11,611 nt of DNA. It comes from Planctomycetaceae bacterium. GTDB lineage: Bacteria; Planctomycetota; Planctomycetia; Planctomycetales; Planctomycetaceae. The DNA is taken from positions 1 to 11,611 of the forward strand of contig JAGQQB010000072.1 in assembly GCA_020426425.1 (NCBI GenBank), in the 5' to 3' direction. The translations under genes were made by a program, and so were the position numbers. Under the pieces are notes generated by a model, which was not told where the DNA came from, did not search any database, and was given only the letters and a program-made list of their open reading frames with translations. Every line of letters starts with the position of its first letter. Position 1 is the stretch's first letter. This document shows positions 5,481-11,611 of this stretch, piece by piece.

Positions 5481-7847
5481 CTACGAGAGGATTTCGAATT
5501 CGGTCCGTTCACGGCGACGGTCGATCATGTCGATGCCCGCACCACCGATCAGGACGTTGTTGCCGGTGCCACCGTAAAGCCAGTCGTTGCCAGCCTGACC
5601 GAGCAGAACATCGTCTCCGTCGTCACCAAACAGGGCATCATGGCCATCTCCGCCAATCAGGACATCGCGGCCGGGGCCGCCGACGAGTCGATCGTTGCCG
5701 AGTAGACCCATCAGTGTATCGTTGCCGTGTCCGCCGTTGAGATAGTCGTCGAGCCGTCCGCCAATCAAGACGTCGTCGCCGTTACCGCCGTAGACCGCCA
5801 CCTGGTCCGCGAGACTGTTATTGAGTTCGACGACATCGTTCCCACCACGGGCGACGATCATCGCATTGCGAATCCCAAAGTACTCCACAAACGCCGAATT
5901 GGCGTGCAGACTGGAGGCGTCCATCGAAATGGTATCGGCCTCGTCGGTGCCCCAGACTCGCAGTTGATCCTGGTTCCCCTGATTGCCATAGAACGCAATG
6001 CCACCAGTCAATTTGCTCAGGTGTCCTTTCACTCCGAAGGTGATCATTTCGTTGCGATGTGCGTCCCCCATCACGACGACGCGTTCCAGTCCACCCAGTG
6101 ACTGATGCGCGAGCAACTGGTTTGTCGCCCGATCGAGCACGTACACCCGATTGTGTGCTTCGGTCACAGTTACGTCGCGGGCGGGAAGTCTGGCGAGATC
6201 AACGTAAAAGACCTCCTTGCCGAAGAACACATTGTCCTGCAGTCCGGTGATGTCCGTGTTCCGCTCGATGACATCCTTGAGAGTGGTGCCATCGATGCGT
6301 CGCAGTTCTTCGCCTGAGAACGTGTTCTGGTACCAGTACCGGTCTCCCGCTCGCAGGCGTTCGAACTGATCGGCGAGCACGGCGGTGAAGAGTTCGCCAA
6401 CACTCGAACCGGGCAGATGGTCTTCCGCCAATCCGCCGACCCAGGCATCAATATTGTCCACACTGCCGTACAGCGACTCGAGCTTCGCGGCGACTTCAGG
6501 ATCGGAACTGATTTCGGAAAAACTCGTGACCGGAGCGAGTCCCATATCAATGCGGGCCTGATTGTAGTCGGCCAGTCCGTGGTCCCGACCACGCTGAATG
6601 TTGAGTGAGGCGAGATCAAACCCACCGGCTCCTGGAGGCCCGAACAGGAAGTTGCGGACATCATCGATCACCTGATTGTCGAGCTCCTGCGCGAGCTGAG
6701 TTGCCGCGCCTCGCAACAGGGAGTCGATGCCATGATCCACAACCTCGCTGGGATTGAAGAACGCCGACTGCAGCGCGAGGTTGCCCTCGTCGATCACACT
6801 TCCATCAGCTCCAATCCGCTGCAGTTCGGGCGAGAGCAAACTGTGCCCCAGCCGATACGCGGCAGTCGAGAAGATGTTCGCGATCCCGGGGTCAACATTG
6901 GGGTCATATCCCTCGTAGTCACCCGGCGCGTTCGATCCCAGCAAGGCGGGCAGGAACTCGTTGTAGGTAATCGCTTGAATCTCCGCGATCACGACCCGCC
7001 GCGCGCCCTGGTAGAGCTGCTCGTCCGTCAGGCTCGGATCGCGGGCGGCGAGTTCATCGGCGATGCGATTGTGTTCGCGGACCCACAGGGTCTGCATGGA
7101 GGAAAGCAACACGTTCTCATTCGCCCGGACATCGCCTGCGAGGAACAATGTGTCGCTGGTGCCCCCGGCGTTGTCGAGACCGGCCGTGTTGAACGGCAGC
7201 AGATCGCCATCGCTCGTCTTGAGATGTCCGCCTTCGAAGGTTCGCAGTTCTGCGGCGCGGATGTCATCTGATCCGTAGACGACTGAGCCATCGATGAAGG
7301 CGGTGATTTGATTGAGCTGCTGCCGCAATCCATCCGAAGAGTCAGCTCCTTCCACGTAGACTGAGCGACTCAGATCGATCGTGGCGGTTCCAGTGGAGAA
7401 GGGATCGAAGAATTGATCGCCGGTCGGCACGTCGATCGGGAACGCCTCAGCGGGGTCGGCACCGCCTGTCAGGTCGATGTCATGATCGAGGAATTGCCCC
7501 CAGACCCAGATGTAGTCCGTCAGGTATCGATCATTGACGATCGATTCAGTCTGCGCGGCGATCTCATTGCTGATCACTCGGGCGCTGGGCCGGTCGGCGC
7601 CAGCAGGGGAGGAGACTCCATCGGTGTACTCCGCGGTTGTCAGGCGCAGCAGTTCCTCGTTGGTGCTGCCCCAATCAGGGTTCAGCAGATTGTTACCAGT
7701 TCCATCGATCGATGCTGGTGACTCGGGCAACTGCGGCGTGCCGAAGCTGGAACTCAGCAGTTCACGCGCTTCGCACACTTCAGCAGCCATCTGCTGGAAG
7801 GACTTGGAGAGGTGTCGACGTTTTTGACCGAACAGGGCGCGCAGCAT
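5481..7847 (-). CDS. Animal-type haem peroxidase with RTX repeats (peroxicin-like)
   Basis: This gene encodes 788 residues. Residues ~85-550 are a peroxidase-cyclooxygenase superfamily domain. Motifs matching mammalian myeloperoxidase are all present: distal WGQFLDHDID (Gln118, Asp121, His122, Asp123), the calcium loop TAFIDGS (Thr182, Phe184, Asp186, Ser188), RANE (Arg241, Glu244), proximal YRLGHSLL (His335) and LNIQRGRDHG (Asn416). Asp121 and Glu244 match the residues that ester-link haem in mammalian enzymes; the methionine after that Glu is Asn here. Expected reaction: peroxide-driven oxidation of halides or phenols. Residues ~605-685 are a beta-rich module, and ~687-775 are about ten nonapeptide calcium-binding repeats (GGxGxDxLx). 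The N-terminus lacks a normal signal peptide but has basic residues then CEARELLSSS, like the 'LE-R-LLS' start of planctomycete extracellular proteins. The ATG at 7847 has AAGGA nine bases upstream. Confidence 0.9.
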   Translation of the reverse strand: MLRALFGQKRRHLSKSFQQMAAEVCEARELLSSSFGTPQLPESPASIDGTGNNLLNPDWGSTNEELLRLTTAEYTDGVSSPAGADRPSARVISNEIAAQTESIVNDRYLTDYIWVWGQFLDHDIDLTGGADPAEAFPIDVPTGDQFFDPFSTGTATIDLSRSVYVEGADSSDGLRQQLNQITAFIDGSVVYGSDDIRAAELRTFEGGHLKTSDGDLLPFNTAGLDNAGGTSDTLFLAGDVRANENVLLSSMQTLWVREHNRIADELAARDPSLTDEQLYQGARRVVIAEIQAITYNEFLPALLGSNAPGDYEGYDPNVDPGIANIFSTAAYRLGHSLLSPELQRIGADGSVIDEGNLALQSAFFNPSEVVDHGIDSLLRGAATQLAQELDNQVIDDVRNFLFGPPGAGGFDLASLNIQRGRDHGLADYNQARIDMGLAPVTSFSEISSDPEVAAKLESLYGSVDNIDAWVGGLAEDHLPGSSVGELFTAVLADQFERLRAGDRYWYQNTFSGEELRRIDGTTLKDVIERNTDITGLQDNVFFGKEVFYVDLARLPARDVTVTEAHNRVYVLDRATNQLLAHQSLGGLERVVVMGDAHRNEMITFGVKGHLSKLTGGIAFYGNQGNQDQLRVWGTDEADTISMDASSLHANSAFVEYFGIRNAMIVARGGNDVVELNNSLADQVAVYGGNGDDVLIGGRLDDYLNGGHGNDTLMGLLGNDRLVGGPGRDVLIGGDGHDALFGDDGDDVLLGQAGNDWLYGGTGNNVLIGGAGIDMIDRRRERTEFEILS
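5523..5789 (-). repeat. RTX nonapeptide repeat block of the peroxidase
   Basis: This encodes about ten consecutive GGxGxDxLx-type nonapeptides, for example GGNGDDVLI, GGHGNDTLM and GGDGHDALF. In RTX proteins these bind calcium and fold into a parallel beta-roll outside the cell. Several units are imperfect (GGRLDDYLN, GLLGNDRLV), so the roll may bind fewer ions than it has turns. Confidence 0.85.
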
Positions 7848-7881
7848 GAGACCGTTCCTTTCAAGAGTTGCTCCCCGAACA

Positions 7882-7900
7882 GTGAGTCACGACGACTCAC
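7882..7900 (-). promoter_or_regulatory. Hairpin in the peroxidase leader
   Basis: GTGAGTC and GACTCAC (7 bp) flank a 5-base loop ACGAC. It sits 35 bases before the peroxidase ATG, inside the predicted leader, close to but not covering the AAGGA ribosome site. It could be an operator or an mRNA hairpin affecting translation. Confidence 0.35.
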
Positions 7901-7941
7901 CTCGAACACTCGGCAATTCAGGATGCGCCCCTTGTCTACTC

Positions 7942-7947
7942 ACTATA
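7942..7947 (-). promoter_or_regulatory. Candidate -10 box of the peroxidase gene
   Basis: The minus strand reads TATAGT, five of six matches to TATAAT, about 95 bases before the ATG. No -35 resembling TTGACA lies 16-18 bases upstream. A 6-bp inverted repeat (CTCACT/AGTGAG, 7939-7962) overlaps the box and might be an operator, which could fit activator-dependent expression. Confidence 0.35.
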
Positions 7948-8164
7948 CTATTCGGCAGTGAGCAGCTGAGGGAAACATTCTGACGAGGTCACTCCGGGGA
8001 TTCCCCGAGATTGGGGAGGGAGAAGTGACGATCGACATAACACGCCCTTGGGACCGTTGTTGCGGTTCGTCTGGGGCTGTGTTTGTTGATAGGGTATAGA
8101 AACGACTCCCGTCTGCGGCATTCAACACGAATTCTGAAATCCTACTCAGTTTTTGTCTCCGCCA

Positions 8165-8204
8165 GGGCGTTCTGCCCGTCCATCGTGAACGGGAAAAAAC
8201 GCCC
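8165..8204 (-). terminator. Nested hairpin after the giant repeat-protein gene
   Basis: An outer 7-bp stem (GGGCGTT/AACGCCC) encloses an inner 5-bp stem (CCCGT/ACGGG) with a 9-base loop. It begins about 30 bases past the stop codon at 8236. On the minus strand a run of six T sits inside the structure, in the bulge between the two stems, and no T run follows it. It is therefore a likely but atypical terminator or 3'-end-protecting structure. Confidence 0.4.
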
Positions 8205-8235
8205 AGGATCTGCGAGCAGCCGCAGTTTCTTCCGC

Positions 8236-11200
8236 TCACTTCAGCTTCGTCAACGAGACCAGATCGTCATCGCCTTCGTCGTGTTCCTCCTCGAATTGTT
8301 CCAGCACCGGCAGTGGATCGAACGAGGTCCAGCTCGGCAAGACGGACAACATTGTTGCCAGCAGTGAGCCGCCGCGGATCAACCAGATGACGTAGCCCAC
8401 CGTCAAGCCGCCGGTTGCCATCGCGGTGGTGCCAACGATGATGCGTTCAAATGTCAGGTGCTGTTTCACCTGTGCTTCGATTTCGTTCTGGAACGAATCG
8501 AGCTGATGAATGATCCCGCCTGGGACTGTGAGCAGTTCCAGCGGTTCGATGACGATCGGAGCCACATATTGCGTCACCGCTTCTCGCAATCGATCGTAAG
8601 CTGGATCGTCATGAGCAACTCCTGCCGTGTGACGTACGAAGATTTCCGTACGTTCTTCCGTCCACGTGCCGAGCGGGACAAATGGTGTCAGCACTGTCTG
8701 CTGGGACTCATCATCGGGATGATCCCCTTGCCATGGTCCCGGCCCCGTCGGTCCGCTGGGACCATTCGGTGTGGTCCCATTGGTGTCGGTCGGAGTTTGA
8801 TCATCAGGATCTGTCAGATCGTTCTCAGAGGGATCTTCTGGATCAGGATCTACTGGTGTGGGATCCGTCGGATCGATCGGAGGAGCAACTCGCTGCACAT
8901 CGATCTCGACTGTGACCGGAGTGCCGAACTCAAGCCCATCCGTCACCACATAGGTGAACTGATCGATACCGACCGTGTAGTAGTCCGCTTCGTAGGTGAA
9001 CGTTCCGTCTGGGTTCAGCGTCAACACTCCACCCGGCGTTGTGCTCAGCAGAATGATTGACATTGATGGACCATCAGGATCGCTGTGATAGTCCAGCAGC
9101 GTCGGCGCGGTGATCGTCAACACATCGAACTGGTCGACCGTGTAACTCAGTGTTGTGGGACCGGTCGGAGGATCGTTGATGTTGTTTACGTCGATGACGA
9201 TCGTCTCCACGTCGGTCAAGCCGTCAAGATCGCTTACTTCAACTTGCAGTGAGACCACGGGATTGAACTCGTAGACCAAGGCAGCCGGATCGGCGATCCG
9301 AATGTCTCCATTCGCGGGATCAATCGTAAAGATGCCGCCCGTGTTTCCACTCACAATGCGGAAGCTGAGGATGTCACCCGCATCAGGATCGCTGGCAGTC
9401 AGTCCGCCCACGAACGTCCCAACCGAACTGTGTTCGTCGATCTGCATCGAGTCGGGCTGCAGGTCCGGAGCTTCGTTGACATCGACCAGCTGAATCGTCA
9501 ACCACTCCTGATAGGTCAATCCACCGGAGTCGGTCGTTTCGATGAGAACCTGATGACTGGTGGCGGCTTCGTAGTTGAGTTGCGATCCATCAGCAACGGT
9601 CAGCAGACCAGAGGAATTGATCGCGAAGCGACCGTTGTCGGAATCCAGCAGCAGATACGTGAACGTGTCGCCTACATCGACATCGCTCGTGCTCGCCTGT
9701 CCCACAACGGTGCCATTGGCCGCGTTCTCATGGACCAGTTGCTGATCGAGCGCGATGTCGTAGGGCACCTCGTTGACATCAGTGACAGTGATCACCACGG
9801 TCTCGACCACAGAGGTCTGGACACCATCCGAAACGGTGATCTGCAACGTGACCGAGGGAACCGTTTCATGATCGAGGAACGTATTGTCGCTGATCGTGAG
9901 TTCGCCAGTGGCGGGATTCAGCGCGAAGATGCCGCCGGTGTTTCCCCCCGTGATCGTCCAGCTCTGGAGCGATCCCACCGTATCGGCGTCGGTGGCGACC
10001 AACGATCCGATCGAGGTGCCGTTGGCGAGGTTTTCAGGAATCGAGAACTGCTGACCAGGCGTAACGACCGGCGGAGTGTCATTGAGATCGGTGAGATTGA
10101 TTTCAATGCTGGCAGTGTCGGTCGCACCCAGAGCATCTTCAACTTCAATCGTCAGCGTCCATCGCTGTTGTTGCTCGAAATCGAGCGCGGCATTGTTGTT
10201 GACCCTGATGTCGCCGGTCACTGGATCGACGGCAAACGCACCGTTGTCATTCCCGGCAGTGATGCTGTACGTCCAGGAGTCCCCATTGTCCGGGTCGGTG
10301 ACTGGGACATTGCCGACCAGCGTTCCGTTCACACTGTTTTCGGGAAGTGCGAAAATGGCGTCGTTGATGATGGGTGCGTCATTCACGCCGGTAATCGTGA
10401 TCGTCACCATCGCGGTCGAAGTGCCGCCATCGCCGTCCGAAACAGTGTAGGTGAATGTGTCTGTTGCTGTTTCCCCATTGGCGAGTGTCTCGAACTGACC
10501 ATTAGGATCGTAGGTGAAAGTCCCATTACTGTTGTTGGTAACCGATCCAATGGTACCGGCCACGTCCATGCCAATGACCGTCAACACCGCGTCACCGGAG
10601 GCCGGATCGGTGTCGTTGCCGCGGACATCAATCGTAGTGAATGAGGTATCCTCGTCGGTGGTGTAACCGGCGCCGGAGTCGTTGTTCGCGGTCGGTGGCG
10701 TGTTGTTGACCGTCAGCGTTGTGCTGGCGGTGTGAACGCCGCCTTGGCTGTCGGTCACCTGCACACCGATGGCGTAGGTGCCATCATCGATGATGCCGAG
10801 CGCTTCGAGTTGCGCCCAGGTGAGCGTTGGGTTCACGCCGACCGCATCATCGTACTGGCCATCGTTATCAATGTCCCAGGCGTACGTCAGTGCCTGGTTT
10901 TCCACATCGGTCGAGGCCGAGGCATCAAGCGTGATGCTGTCGCCTTCAGCGATCATGTAAGGTCCGCCAGCATCGGCGACAGGGTTGTCGTTCACCCCGT
11001 TGATGGTGATCGTTACCGTCGCCGTTGACAGTCCGCCGTCGCCATCGTTGATGGTGTACTGGAAGCTGTCGGTCGCGGTTTCCCCATTGGCAAGCGACTC
11101 AAACTGACCATTGGGATTGTAGGTGAATGTTCCGTCACTGTTGTTGGTAACAGTGCCGAGCGTGCCAGCGGTATTCATGCCGGCAACCGTCAGCGGATCG

Positions 11201-11611
11201 CCTGCCGCTGGATCGGTGTCGTTTCCACGAACGTCAATCGTCGTGAACGCGGTGTCTTCATCGGTAGTGTAACCGGCTCCGGCGTCATCGTTTGCCGTCG
11301 GCGGCGTATTGTTGACCGTCAGCGTGCTGCTGGCAGTGTGAACACCACCCTGGCTGTCAGTCACCTGCACGCCAATTGTGTAGAGTCCATCATCGATAAT
11401 GCCGAGGGCTTCGAGTTGTGCCCAAGTCAGCGTCGGACTGACACCAACAGCATCGTCGTACTGTCCATCGTTGTCGAGGTCCCACGCATACGTGAGTGCC
11501 TGGTTCTCGACATCGGTTGAGGCAGAGGCATCGAACGTGACGCTGTCTCCTTCCGCAATCGTGTAAGGTCCACCAGCATCAGCAACCGGGTTGTCGTTCA
11601 CCCCATTGATG
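8236..11611 (-). CDS. Giant PKD/VCBS/cadherin-repeat surface protein, 5' end off-window
   Basis: The last ~1,124 codons are visible and the frame stays open through the right edge, so the true start is outside. Counting from the codon at 11601: residues 2-203 and 204-406 are two near-identical units, each a PKD-like domain (GGPY...DASAS...AWDxDNDG) plus a VCBS-type domain (DEDT, NDTDP, GTFTYxPNG). Residues 408-809 are four ~100-residue cadherin-like domains keeping calcium-site motifs (PEN, DPDNGD or DADT, LDxE, DxND). Residues 810-904 are one more cadherin/VCBS-like domain ending in VEIDVQ. Residues 905-975 are an Asp/Pro-rich spacer. Residues 976-1121 form a distinct C-terminal domain with a membrane helix (~1053-1078) and an acidic tail. 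It is probably a calcium-stabilised adhesin or cell-surface filament anchored at its C-terminus; ligand unknown. Confidence 0.85.
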   Translation of the reverse strand, partial: INGVNDNPVADAGGPYTIAEGDSVTFDASASTDVENQALTYAWDLDNDGQYDDAVGVSPTLTWAQLEALGIIDDGLYTIGVQVTDSQGGVHTASSTLTVNNTPPTANDDAGAGYTTDEDTAFTTIDVRGNDTDPAAGDPLTVAGMNTAGTLGTVTNNSDGTFTYNPNGQFESLANGETATDSFQYTINDGDGGLSTATVTITINGVNDNPVADAGGPYMIAEGDSITLDASASTDVENQALTYAWDIDNDGQYDDAVGVNPTLTWAQLEALGIIDDGTYAIGVQVTDSQGGVHTASTTLTVNNTPPTANNDSGAGYTTDEDTSFTTIDVRGNDTDPASGDAVLTVIGMDVAGTIGSVTNNSNGTFTYDPNGQFETLANGETATDTFTYTVSDGDGGTSTAMVTITITGVNDAPIINDAIFALPENSVNGTLVGNVPVTDPDNGDSWTYSITAGNDNGAFAVDPVTGDIRVNNNAALDFEQQQRWTLTIEVEDALGATDTASIEINLTDLNDTPPVVTPGQQFSIPENLANGTSIGSLVATDADTVGSLQSWTITGGNTGGIFALNPATGELTISDNTFLDHETVPSVTLQITVSDGVQTSVVETVVITVTDVNEVPYDIALDQQLVHENAANGTVVGQASTSDVDVGDTFTYLLLDSDNGRFAINSSGLLTVADGSQLNYEAATSHQVLIETTDSGGLTYQEWLTIQLVDVNEAPDLQPDSMQIDEHSSVGTFVGGLTASDPDAGDILSFRIVSGNTGGIFTIDPANGDIRIADPAALVYEFNPVVSLQVEVSDLDGLTDVETIVIDVNNINDPPTGPTTLSYTVDQFDVLTITAPTLLDYHSDPDGPSMSIILLSTTPGGVLTLNPDGTFTYEADYYTVGIDQFTYVVTDGLEFGTPVTVEIDVQRVAPPIDPTDPTPVDPDPEDPSENDLTDPDDQTPTDTNGTTPNGPSGPTGPGPWQGDHPDDESQQTVLTPFVPLGTWTEERTEIFVRHTAGVAHDDPAYDRLREAVTQYVAPIVIEPLELLTVPGGIIHQLDSFQNEIEAQVKQHLTFERIIVGTTAMATGGLTVGYVIWLIRGGSLLATMLSVLPSWTSFDPLPVLEQFEEEHDEGDDDLVSLTKLK
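8239..8676 (-). other. C-terminal membrane-anchor-like domain of the giant protein
   Basis: This encodes residues 976-1121. A helical region (RLREAVTQYV to QVKQHL) leads into a glycine-rich hydrophobic helix at 8368-8445 ending in GYVIWLIRGG. A second hydrophobic strip and LPSWTSFDPLPVL follow, and an acidic tail (EEEHDEGDDD) closes the protein. I recall similar GYVIWLIRGG...DPLPVL endings on other large cadherin-like proteins of planctomycetes and marine proteobacteria, from memory only. The likely role is membrane retention or a handle for export. Confidence 0.6.
8677..8889 (-). repeat. Asp/Pro-rich low-complexity spacer
   Basis: This encodes residues 905-975, dominated by DP, DPT and GPTGP units. 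The DNA is full of short GGATC-type repeats. It probably forms an extended, wall- or envelope-spanning stalk between the folded repeats and the C-terminal domain. Its simple sequence is prone to slippage. Confidence 0.7.
9175..10380 (-). repeat. Four tandem cadherin-like domains
   Basis: The four units are coded at 10081-10380, 9775-10080, 9475-9774 and 9175-9474. Each runs from an EN motif (PENS, PENL, HENA, then DEHS) to a closing DxND or DVNE motif at the linker. Calcium motifs weaken toward the C-terminal copy: LDFE, LDHE, LNYE, then LVYE. Sequence divergence between units is high, so they look ancient, unlike the PKD/VCBS units. Confidence 0.75.
10384..11611 (-). repeat. Near-identical ~606-base PKD+VCBS tandem repeats
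   Basis: Copy 1 is coded at 10993-11598 (202 codons) and copy 2 at 10384-10992 (203 codons; one codon is added near GDAVLTV). By eye they differ at about 28 of 202 residues, roughly 86% identity. The bases at 11599-11611 encode I-N-G-V, the same ending as copy 1, so at least one further copy very likely lies off-window to the right. Confidence 0.9.

Larger units (their letters stand above)
7848..8235. other. 388-base regulatory gap upstream of the peroxidase
   Basis: No protein gene is supported. It lies after the giant-protein stop and before the peroxidase start, both on the minus strand. It contains a hairpin near the giant gene (8165-8204), a nested dyad (7988-8029), a -10-like box (7942-7947) and a hairpin in the predicted peroxidase leader (7882-7900). 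The layout suggests that the peroxidase has its own promoter and is not simply co-transcribed. Confidence 0.5.

Noticed and set aside
9430..10644. A 404-codon open frame on the plus strand
   Set aside because: It lies wholly antisense to the cadherin/VCBS coding region, is Arg/Val/Gly-rich with no domain pattern, and follows from the codon bias and repeats of the real minus-strand gene.
11599..11601. Possible start codon of the giant gene (GTG)
   Set aside because: The frame remains open to the window edge and the upstream codons (I-N-G) match the end of a preceding repeat unit, so this GTG is an internal valine.

Overview
This window is a stretch of a fairly GC-rich bacterial chromosome with five protein genes, all of which look exported or surface-associated. 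The style of the proteins points to a planctomycete: a secreted HEAT-repeat protein, a lipid-anchored cytochrome with a C-terminal CxxCH, a secreted thioredoxin-protease fusion, an animal-type haem peroxidase with RTX repeats and a short N-terminal 'E-R-LLS' motif in place of a normal signal peptide, and a giant PKD/VCBS/cadherin surface protein. The assignment rests on protein style, not on a marker gene, and no species can be named.

Layout from left to right. Positions 1-317 hold at most the tail of an off-window gene plus two strong hairpins. A HEAT-repeat protein (318-1532, minus) and a class II-like cytochrome lipoprotein (1828-2952, plus) diverge from a shared 295-base promoter region. 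A non-coding gap of 622 bases follows; it contains a perfect TTGACA element and two tight palindromes, and probably forms a long structured leader for the next gene. That gene (3575-5323, plus) is a thioredoxin-fold plus trypsin-like protease fusion. It converges on a haem peroxidase/RTX gene (5481-7847, minus), with a 13-bp-stem bidirectional terminator between them. After a 388-base regulatory gap comes the 3' part of a giant repeat protein (8236 to beyond 11611, minus), whose start lies outside the window.

How the genes may relate (inference): all five products act outside the cytoplasm and three are redox-linked (cytochrome, thioredoxin fold, peroxidase). The peroxidase and the giant adhesin-like protein lie head-to-tail on one strand but are separated by a promoter-bearing gap, so they are neighbours and not clearly one operon. 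No mobile element, CRISPR array, tRNA or rRNA was seen. The most notable items are the conserved-looking C-terminal membrane domain of the giant protein, its ~606-base tandem duplication, the thioredoxin-protease fusion, the peroxidase with retained haem-crosslinking residues, and the structured leader of the protease gene.
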